Assembly: GCA_964402955.1 (NCBI GenBank)
Contig: CAYOEZ010000222.1
Span: 1 to 7,645 of the forward strand
Length of the DNA stretch: 7,645 bases
Direction of reading: 5' to 3'
Source of the DNA: CAYOEZ01 sp964402955
Lineage (GTDB): Bacteria; Chloroflexota; DTOL01; DAOUCN01
A program made the translations under genes and the position numbers. The notes beneath the pieces are model-generated. The model was not told the origin of the DNA. It saw only the letters and a program-made list of their open reading frames with translations, and searched no databases. Below, in pieces: positions 1-5,376 of this stretch (positions within the stretch are counted from its first letter, which is position 1; the number at the start of each line of letters is the position of its first letter).

Positions 1-384
1 GCCTGCCGCATCGCCGACTACTTCCTGGCCCACCTACCCGCCGACAAGGTCGCCTACTGGGACCTCGTCTACAGCGACGGCAGCAGCGAGGAACGCGATA
101 GCTCAGCGGCATCGATTGCCGTCTGCGGCCTGCAGGAGATCGCACGCTCGCTGCCGGCCGGGACTGAGCAACAGCGCTATGCATCTGCTGCGCACGACAT
201 CCTGGCCTCGCTAGCGGCCAACTATACCAGCAACGGTGTACCCGGCGCCAACGATCTGCTGCGCCACGGCGTCTACAGCAAGCCGGGCGGCAATGGCGTC
301 AACGAGGGCAACCTGTGGGGCGACTACTTCTACATGGAGGCGCTGACCCGCAGCCAGCACCCGGACTGGAAAATGTACTGGTAG
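1..384 (+). CDS. GH88-type unsaturated glucuronyl hydrolase, C-terminal part
   Basis: The frame is open from the first base and ends at TAG 382-384, giving the last 127 residues. The family (GH88, unsaturated glucuronyl hydrolase, close to GH105) releases 4,5-unsaturated uronic acid from the non-reducing end of oligosaccharides made by polysaccharide lyases. What shows it: a segment YWDLVYSDGSSEERDSSAAS near residues 19-38, the usual helix-loop with an aromatic, an Asp and the DSSA stretch. Near the C-terminus come HGVYSKPGGNGVNEGNLWGD and then YFYMEALTR, the closing GH88 motif (usually [IW]xGDYxxLEAL). The catalytic Asp residues lie in the missing N-terminal two thirds and cannot be checked. 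The next gene, a phosphodiesterase, starts 90 bases on after a strong hairpin, so co-transcription is uncertain. Family call is firm; exact substrate (pectin-, glycosaminoglycan- or ulvan-type) is open. Confidence 0.85.
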   Translation, partial: ACRIADYFLAHLPADKVAYWDLVYSDGSSEERDSSAASIAVCGLQEIARSLPAGTEQQRYASAAHDILASLAANYTSNGVPGANDLLRHGVYSKPGGNGVNEGNLWGDYFYMEALTRSQHPDWKMYW

Positions 385-394
385 GTTGAGCACC

Positions 395-429
395 ACGCTG
401 GGCATGCTGAAAAACGGCGTGCCCAGCGT
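395..429 (+). terminator. Strong stem-loop after the GH88 gene
   Basis: ACGCTGGGCA (395-404) pairs perfectly with TGCCCAGCGT (420-429). Four more pairs with G-U wobble are possible inside, around an A-rich loop. It starts 11 bases after the GH88 stop. No T-run follows (ATCTCTGCTC), so it may be a rho-independent-like terminator of a non-canonical kind, a processing or 3'-end stabilising hairpin, or a repeat. The placement fits an end-of-gene signal best. Confidence 0.5.
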
Positions 430-474
430 ATCTCTGCTCTCACGCACACGGTATCCCCAGAGGGAGGAAGGCAC

Positions 475-1194
475 ATGGGTGGCCAGCGCCGGTATCTCGT
501 CATCGCTCATCGCGGCGCGTCAGGCTACGAGCCGGAGAACTCGCTGCGCGCCTTTCGCTGCGCCGTCGAGTTGGGCGCAGACATGAGCGAGCTTGACGTC
601 CACATGAGCAAAGACGGGCACATCGTGGTTATTCACAACGATTCCGTCCCGCTTGATGGTCAGCCCAGAGCCATCGCCGATCTCACGCTGCAGGAGTTGC
701 ACCAGGTCGACATCGGGCAGGGCGAGCGCATCCCCACCCTGCCCGATGTCATCGCTACGGTGCGGGGCAAGTGCGGCCTGTACATTGAGCTGAAAGGAGC
801 GACCACGCCACAGCCCGTCGCAGACATGCTGCGCGCCTGCAACTTCAGCGCCAGACATCAGGTCATCGTCGGATCGTTCCTGCTGCCGCTCGTGCGCCAG
901 ATCAAGGACTATGCGCCAGAGCTTGCCGCGTCGGTCCTGGTGTCGCCCGTGCTGCCGGCGAGCGAGATGGTCGCTGCCGCGCGCTCCGTGGGCGCCGGGT
1001 ACGTACACCTCTGCTGGGAGAAGAAGGCGGCTGAGCCGCACGCACTTGTCACCTCGGCGCTCCTGGCAGAACTGCACGCGGCCGGCCTCGGGGTCATCCT
1101 CTGGCACGAGGAACGCGCCTCCGAAATCGCTGTCCTGTGCACACTCGACGTTGAGGGTATCTGTAGCAATACTCCGGACATTCTGTGTGTGTAG
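475..1194 (+). CDS. Glycerophosphodiester phosphodiesterase (GDPD family)
   Basis: This 239-residue cytoplasmic enzyme of the GDPD family would hydrolyse glycerophosphodiesters to glycerol-3-phosphate and an alcohol. It is a TIM barrel of normal compact bacterial length. The N-terminal signature is complete: AHRGASGYEPENS has the catalytic His12 and Glu21; SELDVHMSKDG has metal-ligand residues Glu39 and Asp41; IHND has the second catalytic His54. YIELKG gives Glu105 and Lys107. The C-terminal strand GICSNTPDIL (residues 227-236) is the usual family ending (often ITNxPD). There is no signal peptide or membrane segment. The ATG at 475 is set by AGGGAGGAAGG ending about 4 bases before it. The gene may supply glycerol phosphate or clean up lipid head groups; its link to the neighbouring sugar genes is not obvious from sequence. 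Lysophospholipase-D-like activity cannot be excluded. Confidence 0.93.
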   Translation: MGGQRRYLVIAHRGASGYEPENSLRAFRCAVELGADMSELDVHMSKDGHIVVIHNDSVPLDGQPRAIADLTLQELHQVDIGQGERIPTLPDVIATVRGKCGLYIELKGATTPQPVADMLRACNFSARHQVIVGSFLLPLVRQIKDYAPELAASVLVSPVLPASEMVAAARSVGAGYVHLCWEKKAAEPHALVTSALLAELHAAGLGVILWHEERASEIAVLCTLDVEGICSNTPDILCV

Positions 1195-1200
1195 CCATAA

Positions 1201-1220
1201 CGACGGAACCCCGTTTGTCG
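1201..1220 (+). terminator. Weak stem-loop after the GDPD gene
   Basis: Directly after the GDPD stop, CGACGGA can pair with TTTGTCG (four Watson-Crick pairs, two G-U pairs and one A-U pair) around a C-rich loop. No T-run follows. It is a possible but weak end-of-transcript hairpin. Confidence 0.25.
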
Positions 1221-1258
1221 GGCACAGCGCTTCGGCCAGTTAGGGCTTCGTATCTGTA

Positions 1259-1280
1259 GCGCAAGGCTTCAGCCTGGCGC
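1259..1280. repeat. Short hairpin repeat
   Basis: GCGC-A-AGGC, loop TTCA, GCCT-G-GCGC: an eight-pair hairpin with one A/G mismatch. Small GC-rich dyads of the form GCGCAAGGCTTCAGCCTxGCGC are a type often dispersed between genes. Only one copy is seen here, so calling it a dispersed repeat is inference. Confidence 0.4.
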
Positions 1281-1287
1281 CTGGCGC

Positions 1288-1437
1288 AGAGAGCGTATCA
1301 CGCTGGGGACATACAGGCAGGTGAAATCGGGCAATCTGCTCCGAGAACAGGCTGAAAGTGCTGGCGGCGGCTCAGCATAATCGCTAACCTGGCTTGATTA
1401 GGCGCCATGTGCTCGTCCCCAACATGTTACGCTCCCT
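1288..1437. mobile_element. 150-bp MITE-like element, copy 1
   Basis: The ends are imperfect inverted repeats. The left end (1288-1310, ending GTATCACGCTGGGGAC) matches the complement of the right end (1415-1437, whose complement ends GTAACATGTTGGGGAC) at 19 of 23 positions. The interior has no convincing reading frame. The same sequence occurs as copy 2 at 2724-2873. From 1295 to 1437 the two copies align without gaps and differ at 11 of 143 positions (92% identical). No clear target-site duplication is visible. The right end lies 9 bases before the -35 box of the hydrolase promoter. It could be a non-autonomous transposon relic, or a duplicated upstream regulatory region; the inverted ends favour the former and the fixed distance to the promoter the latter. 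Confidence 0.75.
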
Positions 1438-1457
1438 CCCGTTGATTTGCCAACGGG
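1438..1457. promoter_or_regulatory. Dyad overlapping the -35 region, candidate operator
   Basis: CCCGTTG (1438-1444) and CAACGGG (1451-1457) form a perfect 7-bp dyad separated by six bases. It covers the -35 hexamer at 1447-1452, so a dimeric repressor bound here would block the hydrolase promoter. No matching dyad lies at the equivalent place beside copy 2. No regulator gene is in the window, so the operator role is inference. Confidence 0.35.
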
Positions 1458-1475
1458 CAACGGATATGCTATGAT
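1447..1475 (+). promoter_or_regulatory. Sigma70-type promoter for the alpha/beta hydrolase gene
   Basis: TTGCCA (1447-1452), a 17-base spacer and TATGAT (1470-1475), with an extended -10 TGC directly before the hexamer. Each box differs from consensus at one position. The start of transcription would fall near 1482, leaving a leader of about 210 bases before the hydrolase ATG. Confidence 0.65.
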
Positions 1476-1480
1476 GATCT

Positions 1481-1691
1481 CGTTACGCTAGCAGATAAAC
1501 CCTGAATCGCTTGCTATGCTATCTGGTGGCAACGAAGCAGCGTCTCCCCTCCATTCTCAACTCCATAGCTTCTCCGTGGTAGGCGCAGCGACGGCTGTCT
1601 GGTGTTCCCACAGACTGGGACATCTGGCTGGCTGCCGCTTTTTTGTTTGACCGGAAGAAGGCCAATTGGTCACTATTGAAAGGAGGGCAAC
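1481..1691 (+). promoter_or_regulatory. Long structured leader with terminator-like hairpin (candidate attenuator)
   Basis: Three structures follow the promoter. First, a long stem-loop: CGTT (1481-1484) with AACG (1531-1534) and GCTAGCAGATA (1487-1497) with TATCTGGTGGC (1520-1530), with one mismatch, one G-U and a two-base bulge. Second, GAAGC (1534-1538) with GCTTC (1568-1572), enclosing a pyrimidine-rich loop. Third, an imperfect hairpin at about 1588-1638 with TCCCA/TGGGA at its tip, followed by six T residues at 1639-1644. CAGCGTC (1538-1544) can instead pair with GACGGCTG (1590-1597, one bulged base). This would take up the 5' arm of the terminator hairpin, as an antiterminator does. 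I do not recognise it as any known riboswitch class. Control of the hydrolase gene by attenuation is inference. Confidence 0.45.
1588..1644 (+). terminator. Terminator-like hairpin and T-run inside the hydrolase leader
   Basis: An imperfect stem (GCG…GGC…CTGGTGTTCCCA against TGGGACATCTGG…GCC…CGC) ends in six consecutive T (1639-1644), then GTTTG. It lies after a good promoter and 48 bases before the start codon, so it would end transcription before the gene unless refolded. The stem has several mismatches and bulges, so its strength is uncertain. Confidence 0.45.
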
Positions 1692-2561
1692 ATGTCAGTC
1701 AAGACCGATAACCAAGTCAAACTGAGTGATGGACATGCCATAGGCTATGCCGAATATGGCGACCCCCAGGGCAGGCCAGTCCTGTACTTCCACGGCTTGC
1801 CCAGTTCGCGGTTCGAGTTAAGCAACCCGGACTTGATCGAGATCGTCGAACGGCTGCATATCCGCGTCATCATTGCCGACCGCCCCGGCATCGGGCTTTC
1901 GGATTTCAGGCCGTATACCATCGCCACCTATCCCGATATCGTCGCCGAGTTTGCCGACAAGCTGGGCCTCGACCGGTTCCCCGTGATGGGGATTTCCAGC
2001 GGCGGCAAATTCGTCGCAGCCTGCGCCTGGAAGATCCCGCAACGGCTGACCAGCGCCACTATCGTCAGCGGCACCGCTCCCTTTGATCTGCCCGGCGTCA
2101 AAGAGTCGTTGAGCAAGCAAGACCAGCAAGTGTACGGCATGGCCGACAAAATGCCCTGGCTGTTCCGGCTGATGCTGTGGAAGATTGCGCGTGACGCGCA
2201 CAAGAACCCTGCCAGCGTCCTATCTTTGTTCCCGGAATTGTCGGAGGTGGACAAGGCGGTGCTGGCCCGACCCAATGTAACGCGAACGTTCGGGCAAATG
2301 GTGGTCGAGGCATTTCGTCAGGGCACGCGCGGCTCGGCGCTGGATTGGATGCTCGAAGCGCGTCCGTGGGGGTTTTCGCTGCAAGAGATCAAGATGCCGG
2401 TTGACATCTGGCACGGCGAAGATGATAAGCTACTCTCCATCGAGCTGGCCCGCATTCAAGCAAAGGCGATTCCGAACGCGCGTGTCAAGTTTTATCCGAA
2501 CGAGGGGCACACCCTCTTCGTCAACCGCTTCGAAGAGTTGCTCAACTCTGTCGTTGGCTGA
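1692..2561 (+). CDS. Alpha/beta hydrolase
   Basis: This 289-residue protein has the full single-domain alpha/beta hydrolase layout. An oxyanion-hole turn FHGLPSSR lies near residues 33-40 and DRPGIGLS at 63-70. The nucleophile elbow GISSG has Ser102. A helical lid region follows at about 130-225, then WHGEDDKLL with acid Asp245 (HGxxD), and EGH with His273. There is no signal peptide, so it is cytoplasmic. The ATG at 1692 is set by AGGAGGG at 1681-1687. The family includes esterases, lactonases and carbon-carbon hydrolases; the substrate cannot be read from sequence. The gene stands alone on the plus strand, bracketed by two copies of the same 150-bp element, behind its own promoter and an attenuator-like leader. 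A role in removing acyl groups from, or hydrolysing, intermediates of the neighbouring sugar pathway is only a guess. Confidence 0.92.
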   Translation: MSVKTDNQVKLSDGHAIGYAEYGDPQGRPVLYFHGLPSSRFELSNPDLIEIVERLHIRVIIADRPGIGLSDFRPYTIATYPDIVAEFADKLGLDRFPVMGISSGGKFVAACAWKIPQRLTSATIVSGTAPFDLPGVKESLSKQDQQVYGMADKMPWLFRLMLWKIARDAHKNPASVLSLFPELSEVDKAVLARPNVTRTFGQMVVEAFRQGTRGSALDWMLEARPWGFSLQEIKMPVDIWHGEDDKLLSIELARIQAKAIPNARVKFYPNEGHTLFVNRFEELLNSVVG

Positions 2562-2580
2562 TGAGCGTTCCCAGTAATGG

Positions 2581-2637
2581 CCGCCCAACACCGCGTGGTG
2601 CCGGCCGCCCTCCGCTGCGTTCGGGCGGCGGCTCACG
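2581..2637. repeat. GC-rich hairpin region after the hydrolase gene
   Basis: GCCGCCC (2604-2610) pairs with GGGCGGC (2623-2629) around a 12-base loop, preceded by a small CACC/GGTG dyad (2590-2600). The stretch opens with GCCCAAC, which fits the RYYYAAC form of an attC end, but no matching GTTRRRY partner is present. It may be a decayed dispersed repeat or a weak terminator without T-run. Confidence 0.35.
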
Positions 2638-2723
2638 CTTGCCGTTGCGCGGCCTGTTTCCCTTTCCGTGACGCTGCATAGTCCTTCTGCATATCCTCGT
2701 CCCTGCGCCCCTCTCCCAATCTC

Positions 2724-2873
2724 CGAGACCGTATCACGCTGGGGACACACAGGCAGGTGAAATCGGGCAATCTGCTCCGCGAACAGCCTGAAAGTGCTGG
2801 CGGCGGCTCTGCACAATCGCTAGTCTGGCTTGACTATGCGCCATGTGCTTTTCCCCAACATGTTACGCTCCCT
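2724..2873. mobile_element. 150-bp MITE-like element, copy 2
   Basis: Same orientation and same length as copy 1, shifted by exactly 1436 bases, with no insertions or deletions between 2731 and 2873 (11 differences in 143). The inverted ends remain recognisable (GTATCACGCTGGGGAC at left; TTCCCCAACATGTTACGC at right), although the outermost left bases have decayed. The -10 box of the next promoter lies at the same distance from this copy as in copy 1. No coding frame in it is convincing. Direct-repeat copies on each side of the hydrolase gene make a 1436-bp segment that could be lost by recombination. Confidence 0.75.
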
Positions 2874-2883
2874 GGCGCGTCGC

Positions 2884-2911
2884 TTGAAAGATCGCCTGCC
2901 TGTGCTATAAT
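2884..2911 (+). promoter_or_regulatory. Sigma70-type promoter for the GH4-SDR operon
   Basis: TTGAAA (2884-2889), a 16-base spacer and a perfect TATAAT (2906-2911) with extended -10 TGC. Transcription should begin near 2918, giving a leader of about 90 bases before the GH4 start. This is the best-matching promoter in the window. Confidence 0.75.
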
Positions 2912-3009
2912 GGACGAGCAACACGTCCGCCCGGGCAATGCCACGTCCCTCACCTCAGCCCGATGCGCTCGTGGGCGACGCCCCGAGACCAACACCCAAG
3001 GAGCATACA

Positions 3010-4338
3010 GTGACCAAGATTGCGTTCATCGGCGCCGGTAGCCTGGGCTTTACCCGCGGACTCGTCCGTGACCTCCTGACCTTCCCGCTTCTGAAAGACG
3101 CCACCCTTGCCCTGATGGACATCGACCCGGAACGCCTCGATTTCGCCCGCCGCGCCGTGCAGCGCATCGTCAACCTGGGCCACTATCCCGCCACCGTGAC
3201 CGCGACGATGGATCGCGCCGAAGCGCTCAAAGACGCCGACGCTGTGCTCGTTACCATTCTGGCCGGCGGCCCCGACGTGTGGAAGTACGACCTCGAGATT
3301 CCCAAAGAGTATGGTGTGGACACCAACATCGGCGATACGCGCGGGCCGTCAGGCATCTTTCGCGCGTTGCGCACTATTCCTGTCATGCTGGACATCGCCC
3401 ACGACATGGAGCGCTACTGCCCGAACGCCACCATGCTCAACTACACCAACCCCATGGCGATGAACTGCCGGGCGTTGCAACGGGCATCGTCAATCAAGCT
3501 GACCGGTCTCTGCCACAGCGTGCAGGGGACGGCAGCTATGCTGGCGCGTTGGATTGGCGCGCCCTTCTCAGAGATCACCTACACCTGCGCCGGCATCAAT
3601 CACCTGTCCTGGTACCTGAAGTACGAGTGGAAAGGCAAAGACGCCTACCCGCTGCTGCGCCGGGCGGTCACCGGGCGCGCCGACATCTACAATGAGGAGC
3701 AGGTGCGCAACGAGATGTTCCTGCGCCTCGACTACTACGTCACCGAGTCCAGCGGCCACAACTCCGAGTACAACTGGTGGTTCCGCAAGCGGCCCTACCT
3801 CATCGAGAAGTACTGCACCCACGGCACAGGCTGGAACCCCGGCGAGTACGCCTACGTCATCAGGCACTACCGCGCACGGGAAGCAACCTGGCGCGAGGAT
3901 GCCAAGAAGTGGTTCGCCTCAGAAACGCCCATCCCCTTGGAGCGCGGCAACGAGTATGCCGCCTACATCATCAACGCCCTGCAGGGCGGAGAGCCGTTCG
4001 AGTACAACGGCAACGTGCCCAACACCGGCCTGGTCACCAACCTGCCCCAGACCGCGTGCGTGGAAGTGCCGGTCTGGGCCAGCAAGAAGGGGCTGAACCC
4101 TGTGCCCGTGGGGGCATTGCCGCCGCAGTGCGCCATCCTGACCAATCTGAGCGCACAGGTCGAGGACATGGCTGTCGAAGCCGCATTGACCGGCAACCCG
4201 CGCCTCGTCTACCAGGCCATCGCCCACGACCCGCTGACAGCCGCTGTGCTCTCGCTGCAGGAGATCGAGACCATGGTCAACCAGATGTTCGAGCAGAATC
4301 GCGCCTGCCTGCCTCAATTCAAGCATTTCAAGGTGTAA
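3010..4338 (+). CDS. GH4 glycosidase, probable MelA-type alpha-galactosidase
   Basis: This is a 442-residue member of glycoside hydrolase family 4, which uses NAD+ and a divalent metal (usually Mn2+) to cleave sugars by an oxidation-elimination mechanism. The N-terminal Rossmann fold shows IGAGSLGFTR (residues 7-16), with the acidic end MDIDPERL (36-43) for the NAD ribose. NYTNPMAMN (144-152) and CHSVQGT (168-174) form the metal and active-site region, followed by AGINHLSW (194-201). The CHSV form of the Cys-His motif is that of alpha-galactosidases (MelA); CHEV marks alpha-galacturonidases (LplD) and CDMP/CNVP-type motifs the phospho-glycosidases. I chose GTG 3010, with AAGGAG at 2998-3003, over an upstream ATG at 2938 that has no ribosome site and a Pro-rich, non-family extension. 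The stop is 3 bases before the SDR start, so the two are co-translated. Alpha-glucuronidase or galacturonidase activity remains possible given the uronate-type partner gene. Confidence 0.93.
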   Translation: MTKIAFIGAGSLGFTRGLVRDLLTFPLLKDATLALMDIDPERLDFARRAVQRIVNLGHYPATVTATMDRAEALKDADAVLVTILAGGPDVWKYDLEIPKEYGVDTNIGDTRGPSGIFRALRTIPVMLDIAHDMERYCPNATMLNYTNPMAMNCRALQRASSIKLTGLCHSVQGTAAMLARWIGAPFSEITYTCAGINHLSWYLKYEWKGKDAYPLLRRAVTGRADIYNEEQVRNEMFLRLDYYVTESSGHNSEYNWWFRKRPYLIEKYCTHGTGWNPGEYAYVIRHYRAREATWREDAKKWFASETPIPLERGNEYAAYIINALQGGEPFEYNGNVPNTGLVTNLPQTACVEVPVWASKKGLNPVPVGALPPQCAILTNLSAQVEDMAVEAALTGNPRLVYQAIAHDPLTAAVLSLQEIETMVNQMFEQNRACLPQFKHFKV

Positions 4339-4341
4339 GCC

Positions 4342-5166
4342 ATGGACATTCGCCAACCGTTCGATTTTTCCGGAAAGGTAGCCGTTGTCACGGGCGGCGG
4401 CGGCGTGCTGTGCAGCGCCATGGCCAGCGCCCTCGCCCAATGCGGCGCCAGCGTGGTTGTGCTGGGGCTGGGCCTGGCGCGGGCCGAGAAAGTAGCCGCT
4501 GCCATCCGCTCTGGCGGCGGGCAGGCCGTGGCCATGCAGGCCAACGTACTCGAAAAGGCAACGCTGGAGATGGTCGCTGCCCGCACGATCGAAACGTATG
4601 GCCATATCGACATTCTGATCAACGGCGCGGGCGGAGCGAAGAAAGAGGCGACGACAAGCCCGCAGTTGTCGTTCTTTGATCTGCCCGAAGAGGCCGTGCG
4701 CTACGTCTTCGATCTCAACCTGTTGGGCACGTTCTTCTCCTGCCAGGTCATCGGCCGTTACATGGCGCAGCAGAAGAGCGGCAACATCCTGAACATCGCT
4801 TCCTACGGCGCCTACCGGCCACTGACCCGCAGCGTGGCCTACTCAGCGGGCAAAGCAGCCGTCGTCAACTTCACGCAGTGGCTGGCCGTGCATCTGAGTC
4901 AGGAGTATTCGCCCGACATCCGCGTCAATGCCCTGGTTCCCGGCTTCTTCCTGACCGAGCAAAACCGCTTCCTGCTCTACGACCAGCAGACCGGCGCACT
5001 GACCGAACGTGGACAACGCATCCTCGCCCACACGCCTATGGCACGCCTGGGCCAGCCGGAAGACCTGGTTGGCCCGGCGCTCTTCCTGCTCTCGGGCGTC
5101 TCACGCTTCGTGCATGGCGCCACTCTCGTCGTTGATGGTGGCATTTCCGCCTATGGTGGCGTCTAG
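4342..5166 (+). CDS. SDR oxidoreductase, D-mannonate oxidoreductase-like
   Basis: This 274-residue classical short-chain dehydrogenase most resembles the group annotated as D-mannonate oxidoreductase (NAD(P)-dependent D-fructuronate/D-mannonate interconversion in uronate catabolism). The cofactor loop is TGGGGVLC (17-24), with Cys24 where most SDRs have the last Gly. NGAGG (94-98) is the structural NAG motif. The catalytic set is Asn126, Ser154 (NIASYGAYRP), Tyr167 and Lys171 (YSAGK). The long substrate loop at 201-235 (GFFLTEQNRF ... RILAHTPMARLGQPEDL) and the tail VVDGGISAYGGV are typical of this group. ATG 4342 sits 3 bases after the GH4 stop; the ribosome site (AAGGTG) lies inside the end of the GH4 gene, so translation is coupled. 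The pairing links sugar release to oxidation or reduction of the product. Exact substrate is not proven; gluconate-5-dehydrogenase-type activity is an alternative. Confidence 0.88.
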   Translation: MDIRQPFDFSGKVAVVTGGGGVLCSAMASALAQCGASVVVLGLGLARAEKVAAAIRSGGGQAVAMQANVLEKATLEMVAARTIETYGHIDILINGAGGAKKEATTSPQLSFFDLPEEAVRYVFDLNLLGTFFSCQVIGRYMAQQKSGNILNIASYGAYRPLTRSVAYSAGKAAVVNFTQWLAVHLSQEYSPDIRVNALVPGFFLTEQNRFLLYDQQTGALTERGQRILAHTPMARLGQPEDLVGPALFLLSGVSRFVHGATLVVDGGISAYGGV

Positions 5167-5190
5167 CCTCCGGAAAGGATAGCTAACGAC

Positions 5191-5263
5191 GTAGGGGCGC
5201 TGCTTGCTGCGCCAGACACGCTATTGAGACAACACGGACGGGCGCAGCAAGCAGCGCCCCTAC
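5191..5263. repeat. Perfect 23-bp inverted repeat (MITE-like intergenic palindrome)
   Basis: The left arm (5191-5213, beginning GTAGGGGCGCTGC) is the exact reverse complement of the right arm (5241-5263, ending GCAGCGCCCCTAC). The arms enclose 27 unrelated bases. Each arm can also form its own GGCGC/GCGCC mini-hairpin. Palindromes of the GTAGGGGCG...CGCCCCTAC type recur between genes in many genomes and behave like tiny non-autonomous elements. It begins 24 bases after the SDR stop. Confidence 0.8.
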
Positions 5264-5291
5264 ATGCACACCATTACCGTGAATAGATGCG

Positions 5292-5323
5292 AATCGCCCC
5301 GCGCTATCAAGCGCGGGGCGATT
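5292..5323. terminator. Bidirectional terminator between convergent genes
   Basis: AATCGCCCCGCGCT (5292-5305), loop ATCA, AGCGCGGGGCGATT (5310-5323): a perfect 14-bp stem with a four-base loop. On the plus strand it is followed by GTGTTTC, on the minus strand by CGCATCTATT. It lies between the stops of the SDR (plus) and TIM barrel (minus) genes, so it can end both transcripts. Confidence 0.8.
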
Positions 5324-5376
5324 GTGTTTCCATCGCCGGTCGCACGCATCCACCATGCAGCCGGGCAATGGTAAAG

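Noticed and set aside
1523..1550. T-box-like string GGTGGCAACGAAGCAGCGTC in the hydrolase leader
   Set aside because: The ACCGCG core is not kept, there is room for no Stem I or specifier loop before it, the terminator lies too far away, and the gene is not an amino-acid or tRNA-synthetase gene.
1647..1679. Second promoter TTGACC ... TATTGA before the hydrolase
   Set aside because: The spacer is 21 bases, and the start would fall inside the ribosome site.
2583..2629. Integron attC site after the hydrolase gene
   Set aside because: GCCCAAC fits one end, but no complementary GTTRRRY end exists and no integron cassette structure is seen; kept only as a hairpin region.
2938..3009. Upstream ATG start for the GH4 gene
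   Set aside because: It has no ribosome site and adds 24 Pro/Asp-rich residues before the Rossmann strand; GTG 3010 has AAGGAG at the right distance and starts at the family's usual residue.
2757..3041. A 94-codon frame running through repeat copy 2 and the GH4 promoter
   Set aside because: It spans a non-coding element and a promoter, has a low-complexity sequence, and the equivalent frame in copy 1 is not kept open.
3919..4605. A 228-codon minus-strand frame opposite GH4/SDR
   Set aside because: It is a mirror of the coding strand in GC-rich DNA, with no family features and no ribosome site.
3777..4679. A 300-codon open frame overlapping the GH4 and SDR genes
   Set aside because: It is out of frame with two clear enzyme genes, rich in Arg and Pro, has no ribosome site, and arises from GC-rich codon bias.
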